Of a stretch of DNA of 64,000 bases, positions 1-7,001 are shown in pieces. The position numbers and the translations under genes were made by a program. Each line of letters begins with the position of its first letter. Position 1 is the first letter of the stretch. The notes under the pieces were generated by a model, which worked only from the letters and a program-made list of their open reading frames with translations, was not told the DNA's origin and searched no databases. The stretch is from DASPOJ01 sp050014395 (lineage in GTDB: Bacteria; Acidobacteriota; Terriglobia; Acidiferrales; UBA7541), in contig JBEKDK010000016.1 in the NCBI GenBank assembly GCA_050014395.1, positions 1 to 64,000 of the forward strand, given 5' to 3'.

Positions 1-375
1 GTCGGCACGCAACACGTTGTTGGCGTGGATTACTAGACCATCTTGGATCGATGTTCCCAAGCCCGTGGCCGTGATCGTCAGTTTGTAGACGCCCGGCTCC
101 AGGTCGGTGAACTCGAAAATTCCGCGGTCATCGGTCTTGGTCACATGGTCCGCGCCGGTACCGTTGTTCACCGCGTGGACTGCCGCGCCGGCGACAACCG
201 CACCGCTCGTATCCGTCACGTTTCCCGTGAGGTCGCCGTAGAGCACTTGCGCGTGCGCGGCGATGGGAAGCATGCAGATGCATGCAATCAGCAAAACTAA
301 AGCGTAACCAATGGCCCGTTGTTCTTTTACGTTGTGGTTCTTAGTCGCCCTACACAACAGAGTGTACTTCGACAT
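1..375 (-). CDS. TonB-dependent receptor, N-terminal part (cut by window edge)
   Basis: Open from an ATG at 375 to the window edge (125 codons, no stop), so the C-terminal barrel lies outside. The start is preceded by a strong GGGGAGGG ribosome site. Residues about 20-43 form a signal peptide ending AHAQ. After it comes an Ig-like CarboxypepD_reg/Cna-B repeat (LYGDLTGNVTDTSGAVVAGA, then GIFEFTDLEPGVYKLTI). That domain order is typical of Oar-like TonB-dependent receptors of Acidobacteriota, which import large substrates across the outer membrane. It follows the ROK regulator on the same strand with a 54-base gap, so the pair may be a sugar-uptake unit. The family call rests on the plug-side domain only; the substrate is unknown. 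Confidence 0.75.
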   Translation of the reverse strand, partial: MSKYTLLCRATKNHNVKEQRAIGYALVLLIACICMLPIAAHAQVLYGDLTGNVTDTSGAVVAGAAVHAVNNGTGADHVTKTDDRGIFEFTDLEPGVYKLTITATGLGTSIQDGLVIHANNVLRAD

Positions 376-429
376 TTGCCCTCCCCTTTATGTTCACGGA
401 ATCATCTGACTGAATTCGCGTGCCCTACC

Positions 430-1716
430 CTACGTACTTCCCGGAATTTCGTTGGCGTCCCGTTTCACTGCGGAACACGGGTGTATGTGCTTGAATCGAC
501 CGTAGCCATTGCCGTGCGCGCGTGGGGCGGCCTCCTGCTCAATTTCACGCGCCGTCGGACCAAAATGCCTTTTCAGGACCAGAGCCACGGCCCCTCGCAA
601 CCGCGCCATGCTGGGATCAGCCGCTGGCCTTACTCGCGGCGGCTTTCCGACCAGAACGGCCGCAGCCACTTCCGCTTCAATCACCGGTCCCAATCGCTTC
701 CAAAGATGTGTGAACTCCCCAACCACCACGATTTCTTCCGGCGCCAATCCCGCGACGATCATGCGCATCCCGCGCCCGATGGCCCGCGCCATCGTGTCCA
801 GCGCATTCAGCGCCGTCGCATCGCCCGCTTCCGCCAAAGCAAGCAGGTCCTGAAAAGCAAAGTCTTGGGACGTTGCTGTGGATTCGCGGTAATACCTCAC
901 TGCGGCCCGCTGCGAGGCGTAGACCTCCCAGCAACCCCTGCTCCCGCACGAGCAAAGCGGGCCATTGGGATCGAGCGGCACGTGGCCGAACTCACCCGAT
1001 ATCCCATTCAATCCCCGCGCCAGTTGCCCGTTGGTGAAAACGCCTGTGCCAAGACCTTCAGAGACCGTGACGACAACCATGTCGTGGATCTTCTCCGCAT
1101 GACCAAACCAAACTTCCGCCAATGCGCAGGCGTTCGCGGCATTTTCCAGCTCCACGCGCATTCCCGTGGCGCTCTCAATCGCACCTTTGAAATCAAATGC
1201 GCGCCAATTCAAGTTCGGCGCAAACACCACCCGCTGCGTGGCTTCGTCAAAGCGCCCCGGCAAGCTGATTCCGATGCCTTCGAAAACCCGGCTGGGATTC
1301 GCTTGCATCAAGCGCAGGAATTTCGCCGATAGATTCGTGGCCATGGTCCGCGGGTCCGGCGTCGTCGGCATCGCCTCTTGCGAGAGGAACCGTCCATTGA
1401 CGTCCGCCACGGCCACTGTCGTCTTGGTTGGGCGCAAGTCCGCAACGATGCTCGCGCGCCGGTCGTTCAGCCGCAGAAACCTCGGCCTTCTTCCACGTGG
1501 CAAGCGGCCCGTCGCGCCGAAAGCAACCCAGCGTTCCTGGATGAGTTGCTCGATGATCAGCGACACCGTACTGCGCCGCAATCCGCAGATACGTGCGATT
1601 TCCGCGCGAAAGATCGGTTGGCGGCGGCGAATAAGGTTCAGCACCACGCCGCGATTGATATCGCGAGTCAGTTCGCTCGAAGCCACTTGCGTGTTGGTGA
1701 AGTCAAGTCGCTGCAT
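430..1716 (-). CDS. ROK family transcriptional regulator (NagC/XylR type)
   Basis: 428 residues. Residues about 15-85 form a winged helix-turn-helix (RGVVLNLIRRRQPIFRAEIA, then GLRRSTVSLIIEQLI), followed by an actin-like ROK sugar-kinase fold. The ROK zinc site is intact: a His in GEFGH followed by CSCGSRGCWE. ROK regulators bind a sugar or sugar phosphate and release an operator. The gene lies just upstream of a TonB-dependent receptor on the same strand, so local control of carbohydrate uptake is likely (inference). An inverted-repeat cluster starts 13 bases upstream of the ATG and may be its operator. I cannot tell whether the ROK domain keeps kinase activity; the regulatory call is firm because of the HTH. 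Confidence 0.88.
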   Translation of the reverse strand: MQRLDFTNTQVASSELTRDINRGVVLNLIRRRQPIFRAEIARICGLRRSTVSLIIEQLIQERWVAFGATGRLPRGRRPRFLRLNDRRASIVADLRPTKTTVAVADVNGRFLSQEAMPTTPDPRTMATNLSAKFLRLMQANPSRVFEGIGISLPGRFDEATQRVVFAPNLNWRAFDFKGAIESATGMRVELENAANACALAEVWFGHAEKIHDMVVVTVSEGLGTGVFTNGQLARGLNGISGEFGHVPLDPNGPLCSCGSRGCWEVYASQRAAVRYYRESTATSQDFAFQDLLALAEAGDATALNALDTMARAIGRGMRMIVAGLAPEEIVVVGEFTHLWKRLGPVIEAEVAAAVLVGKPPRVRPAADPSMARLRGAVALVLKRHFGPTAREIEQEAAPRAHGNGYGRFKHIHPCSAVKRDANEIPGST

Positions 1717-2224
1717 TTAATTTGCCCCGACAACTAAATTGTCAAACGACAACGCAGTCTCGAGATCGCGAATCGAACTTCTCAGAGCGTCCTCGACCGC
1801 GGCCGGCGCTGCGTCGTGGCGCAATTCGCAAACCCCTAAAAAACCCTTTACGTGCACGTGCACGAAGCCGACATCAAAGCCTTCCGAGTGGGTTGCGTAG
1901 GCCCACACCCTTGATGGGCCCGTATAGCACTGCATCAGAAAACAACGGAAGTTAGATAACAGTGAAATAACGTTAAAAGCCGAGAAGGCAGGCGCTCCGT
2001 GGCATTGTTATCCCGCGAAGAGTAAAAAGGTGACGTCAACCCCTATGCCCTGATCCCGAGGGATTACGAGAGTCTCGACACCAAGTGCCGGCACTCGACG
2101 GCGCGCGAGCTAAGCGCGGTTCGCAACGGAGACACCGAGGCACACCGCCCTCCAAATTCTGAGTTATACTCCTAGCATTCAAAGCTGATCCAAGCGGTGG
2201 CCACACTTCTTTTCGGAGTGCTTC
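1717..2224. other. Intergenic region between ROK regulator and malectin gene
   Basis: 508 bases between divergently oriented genes. Besides the ROK repeat cluster (1729-1752) it holds a perfect 14-base palindrome, CGTGCACGTGCACG, at 1851-1864. The stretch around 1930-1985 is more AT-rich than its surroundings and may hold promoters, but I see no confident -35/-10 pair. No convincing reading frame or RNA gene. Confidence 0.5.
1729..1752. promoter_or_regulatory. Candidate ROK operator: interlocking GACAA/TTGTC inverted repeats
   Basis: On the + strand GACAA-N5-TTGTC-N4-GACAA: the central TTGTC pairs with either flanking GACAA, giving two overlapping inverted repeats. It sits immediately upstream of the ROK start codon at 1716. 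Position and symmetry suggest autoregulation; this is inference, not a known consensus match. Confidence 0.4.
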
Positions 2225-3844
2225 ATGGAATCGGTGGTTAACAAATTCGAGGCCGAGCGCGCTGAGCTGGATTCACTGCTCAATTCGGAGGCGTTCGCTC
2301 GTGGTGGCAACGTCACCAAAGTCTTGGGCTTTATTTGCGAGAAATATTTTGAGGGATCGACGGTCGATGTCACGGAATACGACATCGCGGTTCACGCTCT
2401 AGGGCGCGCCGCGGATTTCGATTCTCAAATCGACACGATCGTCCGAGTGACAACGCACCTTCTTCGCAAGCGGTTGGAACAGTACTATCGGACCGAAGGC
2501 GCGGATCATTCGCTTCGCATTTACCTGCCTTACGGCCGCTATGTTCCCAAGTTTGTCCGCAAGGGTGAGGCGAAGACGGAGAATCTCCAACGCGGGCCAA
2601 GAGAACTATCCGACGCGACCGAGAACGGAACAGGTCCTGCGGATTCGACCCGAGTCTCGGAACTTCAGCGGGCGCCGTTGGGCAGTGAACGGTCAGATCT
2701 GGCCTGGGAACCGAGCAAAGAAAAGCTAGCGTCGGTTGAAATCAAACAACCGAACGAGAAAACACGCCGCGTCGCGATCTGGACGGCCGTCGCGATGTTG
2801 CTTCTGTGCCTATGCACGATCGTGGTAATTGCGTGGTTCGTGCGCGCCCGCTCTTTCAACAGTCGCCTCCCCGTGCAAGCTGGAGCCCTTCCTTCTTCCC
2901 AGGCTGGTGCTTCCGGAGACACTGTGCGCGCACTGCTGGGAGAACGCCGTGCGGCATATGTGGATACTGCCGGACAAGTTTGGGCCAGCGACACCGCCTG
3001 CTCCGGCGGGAGTACGGCTTCTGTGCCTTTCCGCACGATCGCAGGCACACAGGACCCGCAAATCTTCCTCGGGGAGCGCCTCGGTCTGTTCCACTGCGTT
3101 TTCCCCGTTCCGGCGGGAACGTACGAAGTGCACCTCCTCTTCGCCGAGACGTCAAACCTTGACGAAAGCGCACGCCTTATTCATCTATCGATGAATGGGA
3201 ACGCCTTACCAGCTTTGGATGTTGTGTTAGATTCGGGCGGCGACAACATTGCGACAGAGAAGATTTTCACAGATATTCACCCCGGGGAGGACGGGAGGAT
3301 TCATATCGATGCTACAACGGTCGATTCCTTTCTGAATGCCGTCGAGATTCTGCCCGGCACCCCGAATCGAATGCTACCGCTGAGAATTTATACAGGGCAC
3401 ACTTCGTACCGTGACTCTGCGAACCGTCTTTGGCTTCCGAATCGGTACTTCTTTGGCGGCCGGTTGAGCCAATATCCGGCGGACACGTCAAAGTTGCCGG
3501 ACGGTCCTCTTTATGCCACCCCGTGGACCGGCTATTTTCGCTACGTCATACCGGTCGCGCATGGAGAAACGTACAGGGTGAAGCTTCATTTTAGGGAATC
3601 CCTATTCGGCCCCCAAGGTGTGGGCTGGGGAGTAGGCAGCCGTGTTTTCGACGTGTGGTGCAACGGAACCGTCGTGCTGAAGGATTTCGATCTTTTCAAG
3701 AAAGCCGGTTCAGAACCCCTCACGGAGGTTGTGTCTTCCGTGGAACCCACAGGGCAGGACAAGATCGAGATCGAGTTCCTCCCCAAAGTCAGCTACGCTT
3801 TTGTGGATGCCATCGAAGTCATTCCGGAACCGGACGCGAACTGA
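2225..3844 (+). CDS. Membrane-spanning protein: winged-helix-like domain, one TM helix, two malectin-like domains
   Basis: 539 residues; ATG preceded by GGAG at a good distance. Residues about 15-110 match a cytoplasmic domain common at the N-terminus of acidobacterial proteins (EYDIAVHALGR, FDSQIDTIVRV, LRKRLEQYY, IYLPYGRYVPKF), which resembles OmpR-type winged helices. A charged linker precedes one transmembrane helix at about 183-206. The rest, predicted outside the inner membrane, has two malectin-like carbohydrate-binding domains (about 235-377 and 384-536; RALLGERRAAYVDTAGQVW, then FAETSNLDESARLIHLSMNG; the second repeats the pattern). Topology resembles ToxR/CadC one-component regulators, so a sugar-sensing membrane-bound regulator is possible, but DNA binding is inferred. 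No operon partner on this strand. Confidence 0.75.
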   Translation: MESVVNKFEAERAELDSLLNSEAFARGGNVTKVLGFICEKYFEGSTVDVTEYDIAVHALGRAADFDSQIDTIVRVTTHLLRKRLEQYYRTEGADHSLRIYLPYGRYVPKFVRKGEAKTENLQRGPRELSDATENGTGPADSTRVSELQRAPLGSERSDLAWEPSKEKLASVEIKQPNEKTRRVAIWTAVAMLLLCLCTIVVIAWFVRARSFNSRLPVQAGALPSSQAGASGDTVRALLGERRAAYVDTAGQVWASDTACSGGSTASVPFRTIAGTQDPQIFLGERLGLFHCVFPVPAGTYEVHLLFAETSNLDESARLIHLSMNGNALPALDVVLDSGGDNIATEKIFTDIHPGEDGRIHIDATTVDSFLNAVEILPGTPNRMLPLRIYTGHTSYRDSANRLWLPNRYFFGGRLSQYPADTSKLPDGPLYATPWTGYFRYVIPVAHGETYRVKLHFRESLFGPQGVGWGVGSRVFDVWCNGTVVLKDFDLFKKAGSEPLTEVVSSVEPTGQDKIEIEFLPKVSYAFVDAIEVIPEPDAN

Positions 3845-4086
3845 CTCTCCATTCGTCGCTCAACCTCCCCGGAAAGGGAGATCTGACACAAACCCTGAGT
3901 GATTCTGCGAGCAGTTTCAACGGACTGTTAAGTGACGCCGCTATTTTCTGTAGGTTAAACAACCCCCGGCTGAAGAGTCCAAATTACTTAAGATGGTGCT
4001 TTCGAACTGCGCCGTCGGTGCCGCAGGCATTTATCCCACACACAGAAATCCGTTCGATCTCATCTTCACGCAAACCCACTGAGGAG

Positions 4087-4163
4087 TGGCGCGGCTGGAG
4101 GGATTCGAACCCCCGACCTAACGCTCCGGAGGCGTTCGCTCTATCCATCTGAGCTACAGCCGC
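4087..4163 (-). tRNA. tRNA-Arg (anticodon CCG)
   Basis: Full cloverleaf on the minus strand: acceptor GCGGCTG/CAGCCGC, discriminator G, encoded CCA, T-arm GGGGGTTCGAATCCCTC, and anticodon stem AACGC/GCGTT around loop CTCCGGA (anticodon CCG, reads CGG Arg codons). 77 bases including CCA (4087-4089). Confidence 0.95.
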
Positions 4164-4332
4164 GCAGAAAGAACCACGAGCGTAAACATTCTAAGCTGGT
4201 TTGCGCGGAGCTTCAATGCAATCGAGATTGGGCTGACAATCGCCAACGGCAATCGGATGCGGGTCACCGCAAGACGAGCGACGCGACGGTGAGACGGCAG
4301 CAAATCTGCAGGAAATCCGATCGTTCCCCGTT

Positions 4333-4734
4333 TCAACGGCCTTGCGCGATCGTCTTGATCTGGTGCGCCAGCTTTTCGATGGCTTCGGCTTTGTGAACCA
4401 GATCGAGCGAAAGCACTTTGGTGGTATCGAGCGTGTCCACTTGTTTTTTCAGATCTTGGGCCATGAGCGCAAGGTCCTCGGCGTCGTGCTGGAGATCCTT
4501 GCGGTCCTGCTCAAGAATCACGCGAGGGTCCGGCGTTGGCGACGGAATAGGCTCGGGATTTCGTCCGCCCCTATCGCTTGGGAAATCACCCGGATCAGAT
4601 GACGGGATCGCCCCCGGCGGATTCCGCGGGTCTCCGGAGTGGGGAATGGGCGGATTCTGTTGAGCGGAGAGCAACAACGGGCCGCCGGCGGCCGCCAGCA
4701 AGCCTGCCAGAAATATCCTGCGATCGTTGCGCAT
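4333..4734 (-). CDS. Small secreted protein of unknown function
   Basis: 133 residues from the ATG at 4734, chosen because GGGAGG lies about 8 bases upstream and a signal peptide starts exactly there. The N-terminus MRNDRRIFLAGLLAAA has a twin arginine before a hydrophobic stretch, so it could be a Tat-type signal; cleavage is probably after LLLSAQ. A Pro/Gly-rich segment (about 27-70) follows, then a charged helical C-terminal half (RVILEQDRKDLQHDAEDLAL, then heptad-like runs) that may form a coiled coil. I recognise no catalytic motif. It is divergent from the MscS gene, so the two share the short region 4735-4830. Confidence 0.65.
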   Translation of the reverse strand: MRNDRRIFLAGLLAAAGGPLLLSAQQNPPIPHSGDPRNPPGAIPSSDPGDFPSDRGGRNPEPIPSPTPDPRVILEQDRKDLQHDAEDLALMAQDLKKQVDTLDTTKVLSLDLVHKAEAIEKLAHQIKTIAQGR

Positions 4735-4805
4735 GGGTTGCGACCTCCCTATAAAAGCCAAACGGGCGGTTCCGCAGGTCCCCGCCGTGCAGGCCGGGAC
4801 GCGGA

Positions 4806-4814
4806 TGCTATAAT
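4806..4814 (+). promoter_or_regulatory. Extended -10 promoter for the MscS gene
   Basis: TGCTATAAT: a perfect TATAAT (4809-4814) with the TG extension, 17 bases before the ATG at 4831. No good -35 is seen at the expected spacing, which is usual for extended -10 promoters. Transcription would begin near 4821, leaving a very short leader. Confidence 0.5.
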
Positions 4815-4830
4815 CGCCAGCTCGCCTATT

Positions 4831-5718
4831 ATGACTATGACGCTGCCCGCTATCAAATGGACGGAGTTCACGCTCAGCAACGGTCTGCGCTTGGCCGGAA
4901 TTGTGTTGCTGGCGATCGTGTTCAACCGCATCCTGCGCGCGTTCACGAAACGCCTGATTCAACCCACGGCGCCAGACGACAGCTCACGCGCCGGGCAAGC
5001 GCGCGAGCAACGCACGCGCACGATGGCCGGGGTTCTCTACAGCGGGGGCAACTTCATCATCGTGCTGCTGGCCGCGCTGACGGCGCTGCCAGAACTGGGC
5101 TTCAGCGTGACGCCGCTGGCCGCGGCCGCGGGCTTGGCCAGCTTGGCCATCGGCTTCGGCGCGCAAAACCTGGTGCGCGATTTCATTAACGGATTTTTCA
5201 TCGTGTTCGAGGACCAGTTCGGGGTGGGCGACACGATTCGCAGCAACAACATCACCGGCCGCGTGGAACACATCACGTTGCGGCGCACGGTGGTGCGTGA
5301 CCAATTCGGCGCGCTGGTGACGATTCCGAATTCGGATATCAGCACGGTGGCGAACCTGAGCCGCGACTGGGGCCAGGTTTTTGTGGACGTGAGCGTGCCA
5401 GGCGGCACATCGGTGGACGCCGCGCTGGCCGCGCTGGACAAAGTGGCGACGGCGTTTCGGACCGACGCCTCGTGGTCAGCGGCGCTGCAAGACGGACCGC
5501 GCGTGCTAGGAATCGATTCGCTGACGCCGACGGCTTCGATACTGCGCGTGCAAATCCGCACGGCACCGGGCCGGCAGGACGACGTGGCGCGCGAACTGCG
5601 CCGGCGCATCGTTGCGCACTTCGAGCAGGAAAAGATCGGCATTGGCGAAGTACATCGCGTGGGCCTCGTCGACGCAGTATCCGGCGCGCGCGGGTCCGCG
5701 CCGACGGCAGAACAATGA
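4831..5718 (+). CDS. MscS family mechanosensitive ion channel
   Basis: 295 residues from the ATG at 4831; the frame is open further upstream, but the TM topology and the promoter favour this start. Helices at about 15-35 (LRLAGIVLLAIVFNRILRAF) and 70-95 precede the pore-lining TM3 and beta domain signature of MscS (ASLAIGFGAQNLVRDFINGF, VFEDQFGVGDTI, then RTVVRDQFGALVTIPN). A C-terminal alpha-beta domain ends near residue 280. MscS channels open under membrane tension to release solutes on hypo-osmotic shock. The next gene starts inside its stop codon (ATGA), so the two are translationally coupled. Confidence 0.9.
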   Translation: MTMTLPAIKWTEFTLSNGLRLAGIVLLAIVFNRILRAFTKRLIQPTAPDDSSRAGQAREQRTRTMAGVLYSGGNFIIVLLAALTALPELGFSVTPLAAAAGLASLAIGFGAQNLVRDFINGFFIVFEDQFGVGDTIRSNNITGRVEHITLRRTVVRDQFGALVTIPNSDISTVANLSRDWGQVFVDVSVPGGTSVDAALAALDKVATAFRTDASWSAALQDGPRVLGIDSLTPTASILRVQIRTAPGRQDDVARELRRRIVAHFEQEKIGIGEVHRVGLVDAVSGARGSAPTAEQ

Positions 5719-6047
5719 AACTCGAAGAAGCGCTGCTTGCCGTGTGGCGGCAAGCGCTTGAGGAAAATGCCAATCTGGTGGAGCTTGAGGGCCGGCGATT
5801 TCCGGTGCGACGCACGGCGCGGCAGCGGCTTCGCCAAGTGGATTTCGAGTTCGAGCACGAAACGCTTCGCGGCCTGGAGCAAAATCCCAACACGCGCTCA
5901 CGCTGGGCGCAGATGGCTCGCGCTGGAACGAAAGTGATGCAGTTCCTTTCGGGCGGACGATATCTTGCGAACGTTGCGGCGGGGCAAGTGACCTTCTACG
6001 GCAAAGCAGCGTCCGGCGGCAAGAAATCAGCGGCACACCCGGCGTAA
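5715..6047 (+). CDS. Small conserved-looking protein of unknown function
   Basis: 110 residues. The ATG at 5715 overlaps the MscS stop in an ATGA, which decides the start and implies coupled translation. No signal peptide or TM helix; the sequence is rich in Arg and Glu, predicted soluble and helical, with a basic Lys/Ser-rich end. I recognise no domain. Its only contextual clue is the fixed junction with the channel gene. It is tail-to-tail with the diguanylate cyclase gene (6-base gap). Confidence 0.6.
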   Translation: MKLEEALLAVWRQALEENANLVELEGRRFPVRRTARQRLRQVDFEFEHETLRGLEQNPNTRSRWAQMARAGTKVMQFLSGGRYLANVAAGQVTFYGKAASGGKKSAAHPA

Positions 6048-6053
6048 CGCCAA

Positions 6054-7001
6054 TCAACCCACGTTCACTGGAACCAACTTCAGAAGATCGCCCGGCAGCG
6101 CGAGCTCTACGCGATTGCGGCCGGCTTCCTTGGCGCGATAAAGCGCGGCATCGGCGGCGCGCAGCAGCGCGACCGGATCGCTTTGCGGCGCATCGGCACT
6201 TGAGATCACGCCCACGCTGAGCGTAACTCGTGTCGTTCCTCCGGAGGTTTCAATCGGCGCGCCGGCGACAGCTTCGGAGAGACGCTTGGCGCGATCCTCC
6301 GCGGCGGATCGATCGCATCCAGGCAGTAGAATCAGAAACTCTTCGCCACCATAACGGCCAACGAAATCGTAAGACCGCACGGCGTGAGAAACGCGGCGGG
6401 CCGCTTCGCGCAGCGCATCGTCACCGCTCAGGTGGCCCAGCGTGTCGTTTACGGCCTTGAAATGATCCACGTCAGCCAGCAACACAGCAAGCGAGCCGCC
6501 TTCCCGTTCGGTGCGCCGCACCTCGCGTTGCAACAGCTCGAGAATCGCGCCGCTATTCCAGAGCCCAGTAAGAGTGTCGTGGCTGGCCTTGAAGCGCAAC
6601 ACTTCGCGCGCCTCGACCAAATTGTCTTCAAGATCGAGCACGCGCGCGCCGACATGCAGGCGCGCACGCAACTCGCCGGAATGGAAGGGCTTCGTAAGAT
6701 AATCGTCGGCGCCTGACTCGAGGCCTTCGACGACGTCATGCTTATCGCGCTTCGACGTCAGCAGCACCAAATAGACGTAAGCGCCCAGCGGATGCAGTCG
6801 CAGCTCGCGGCAAACCTCCGGTCCGTCCAGGACCGGCATCATCCAATCGAGCAACGCGACTCGAGGAGCGTCGGGACCGCGCAGAATTTCGAGCGCGGCT
6901 CGGCCATCCGCCGCGGTGACGACTCCATAATTCCACTTGCGGAGCAGATGCACGGCCATTTGGCACGAAACGGCGTCATCGTCGGCCACGAGAATCTTCA
7001 T
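6054..7001 (-). CDS. Response regulator with diguanylate cyclase output (REC-GGDEF, PleD-like)
   Basis: 315 residues. REC domain (about 1-120): acidic pocket DDD near residues 7-9, phospho-acceptor Asp52 in LLDWMMPVLDG, conserved Lys in YLTKPF. GGDEF domain (about 135-300) has the active-site GGEEF at 218-222 and an inhibitory I-site RSYD (209-212, RxxD five residues before it). It should make cyclic di-GMP from two GTP when phosphorylated and be feedback-inhibited by product. Its ATG overlaps the stop of the upstream hybrid kinase by 4 bases (ATGA), so that kinase is the likely phosphodonor, via its HPt domain. Confidence 0.93.
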   Translation of the reverse strand: MKILVADDDAVSCQMAVHLLRKWNYGVVTAADGRAALEILRGPDAPRVALLDWMMPVLDGPEVCRELRLHPLGAYVYLVLLTSKRDKHDVVEGLESGADDYLTKPFHSGELRARLHVGARVLDLEDNLVEAREVLRFKASHDTLTGLWNSGAILELLQREVRRTEREGGSLAVLLADVDHFKAVNDTLGHLSGDDALREAARRVSHAVRSYDFVGRYGGEEFLILLPGCDRSAAEDRAKRLSEAVAGAPIETSGGTTRVTLSVGVISSADAPQSDPVALLRAADAALYRAKEAGRNRVELALPGDLLKLVPVNVG

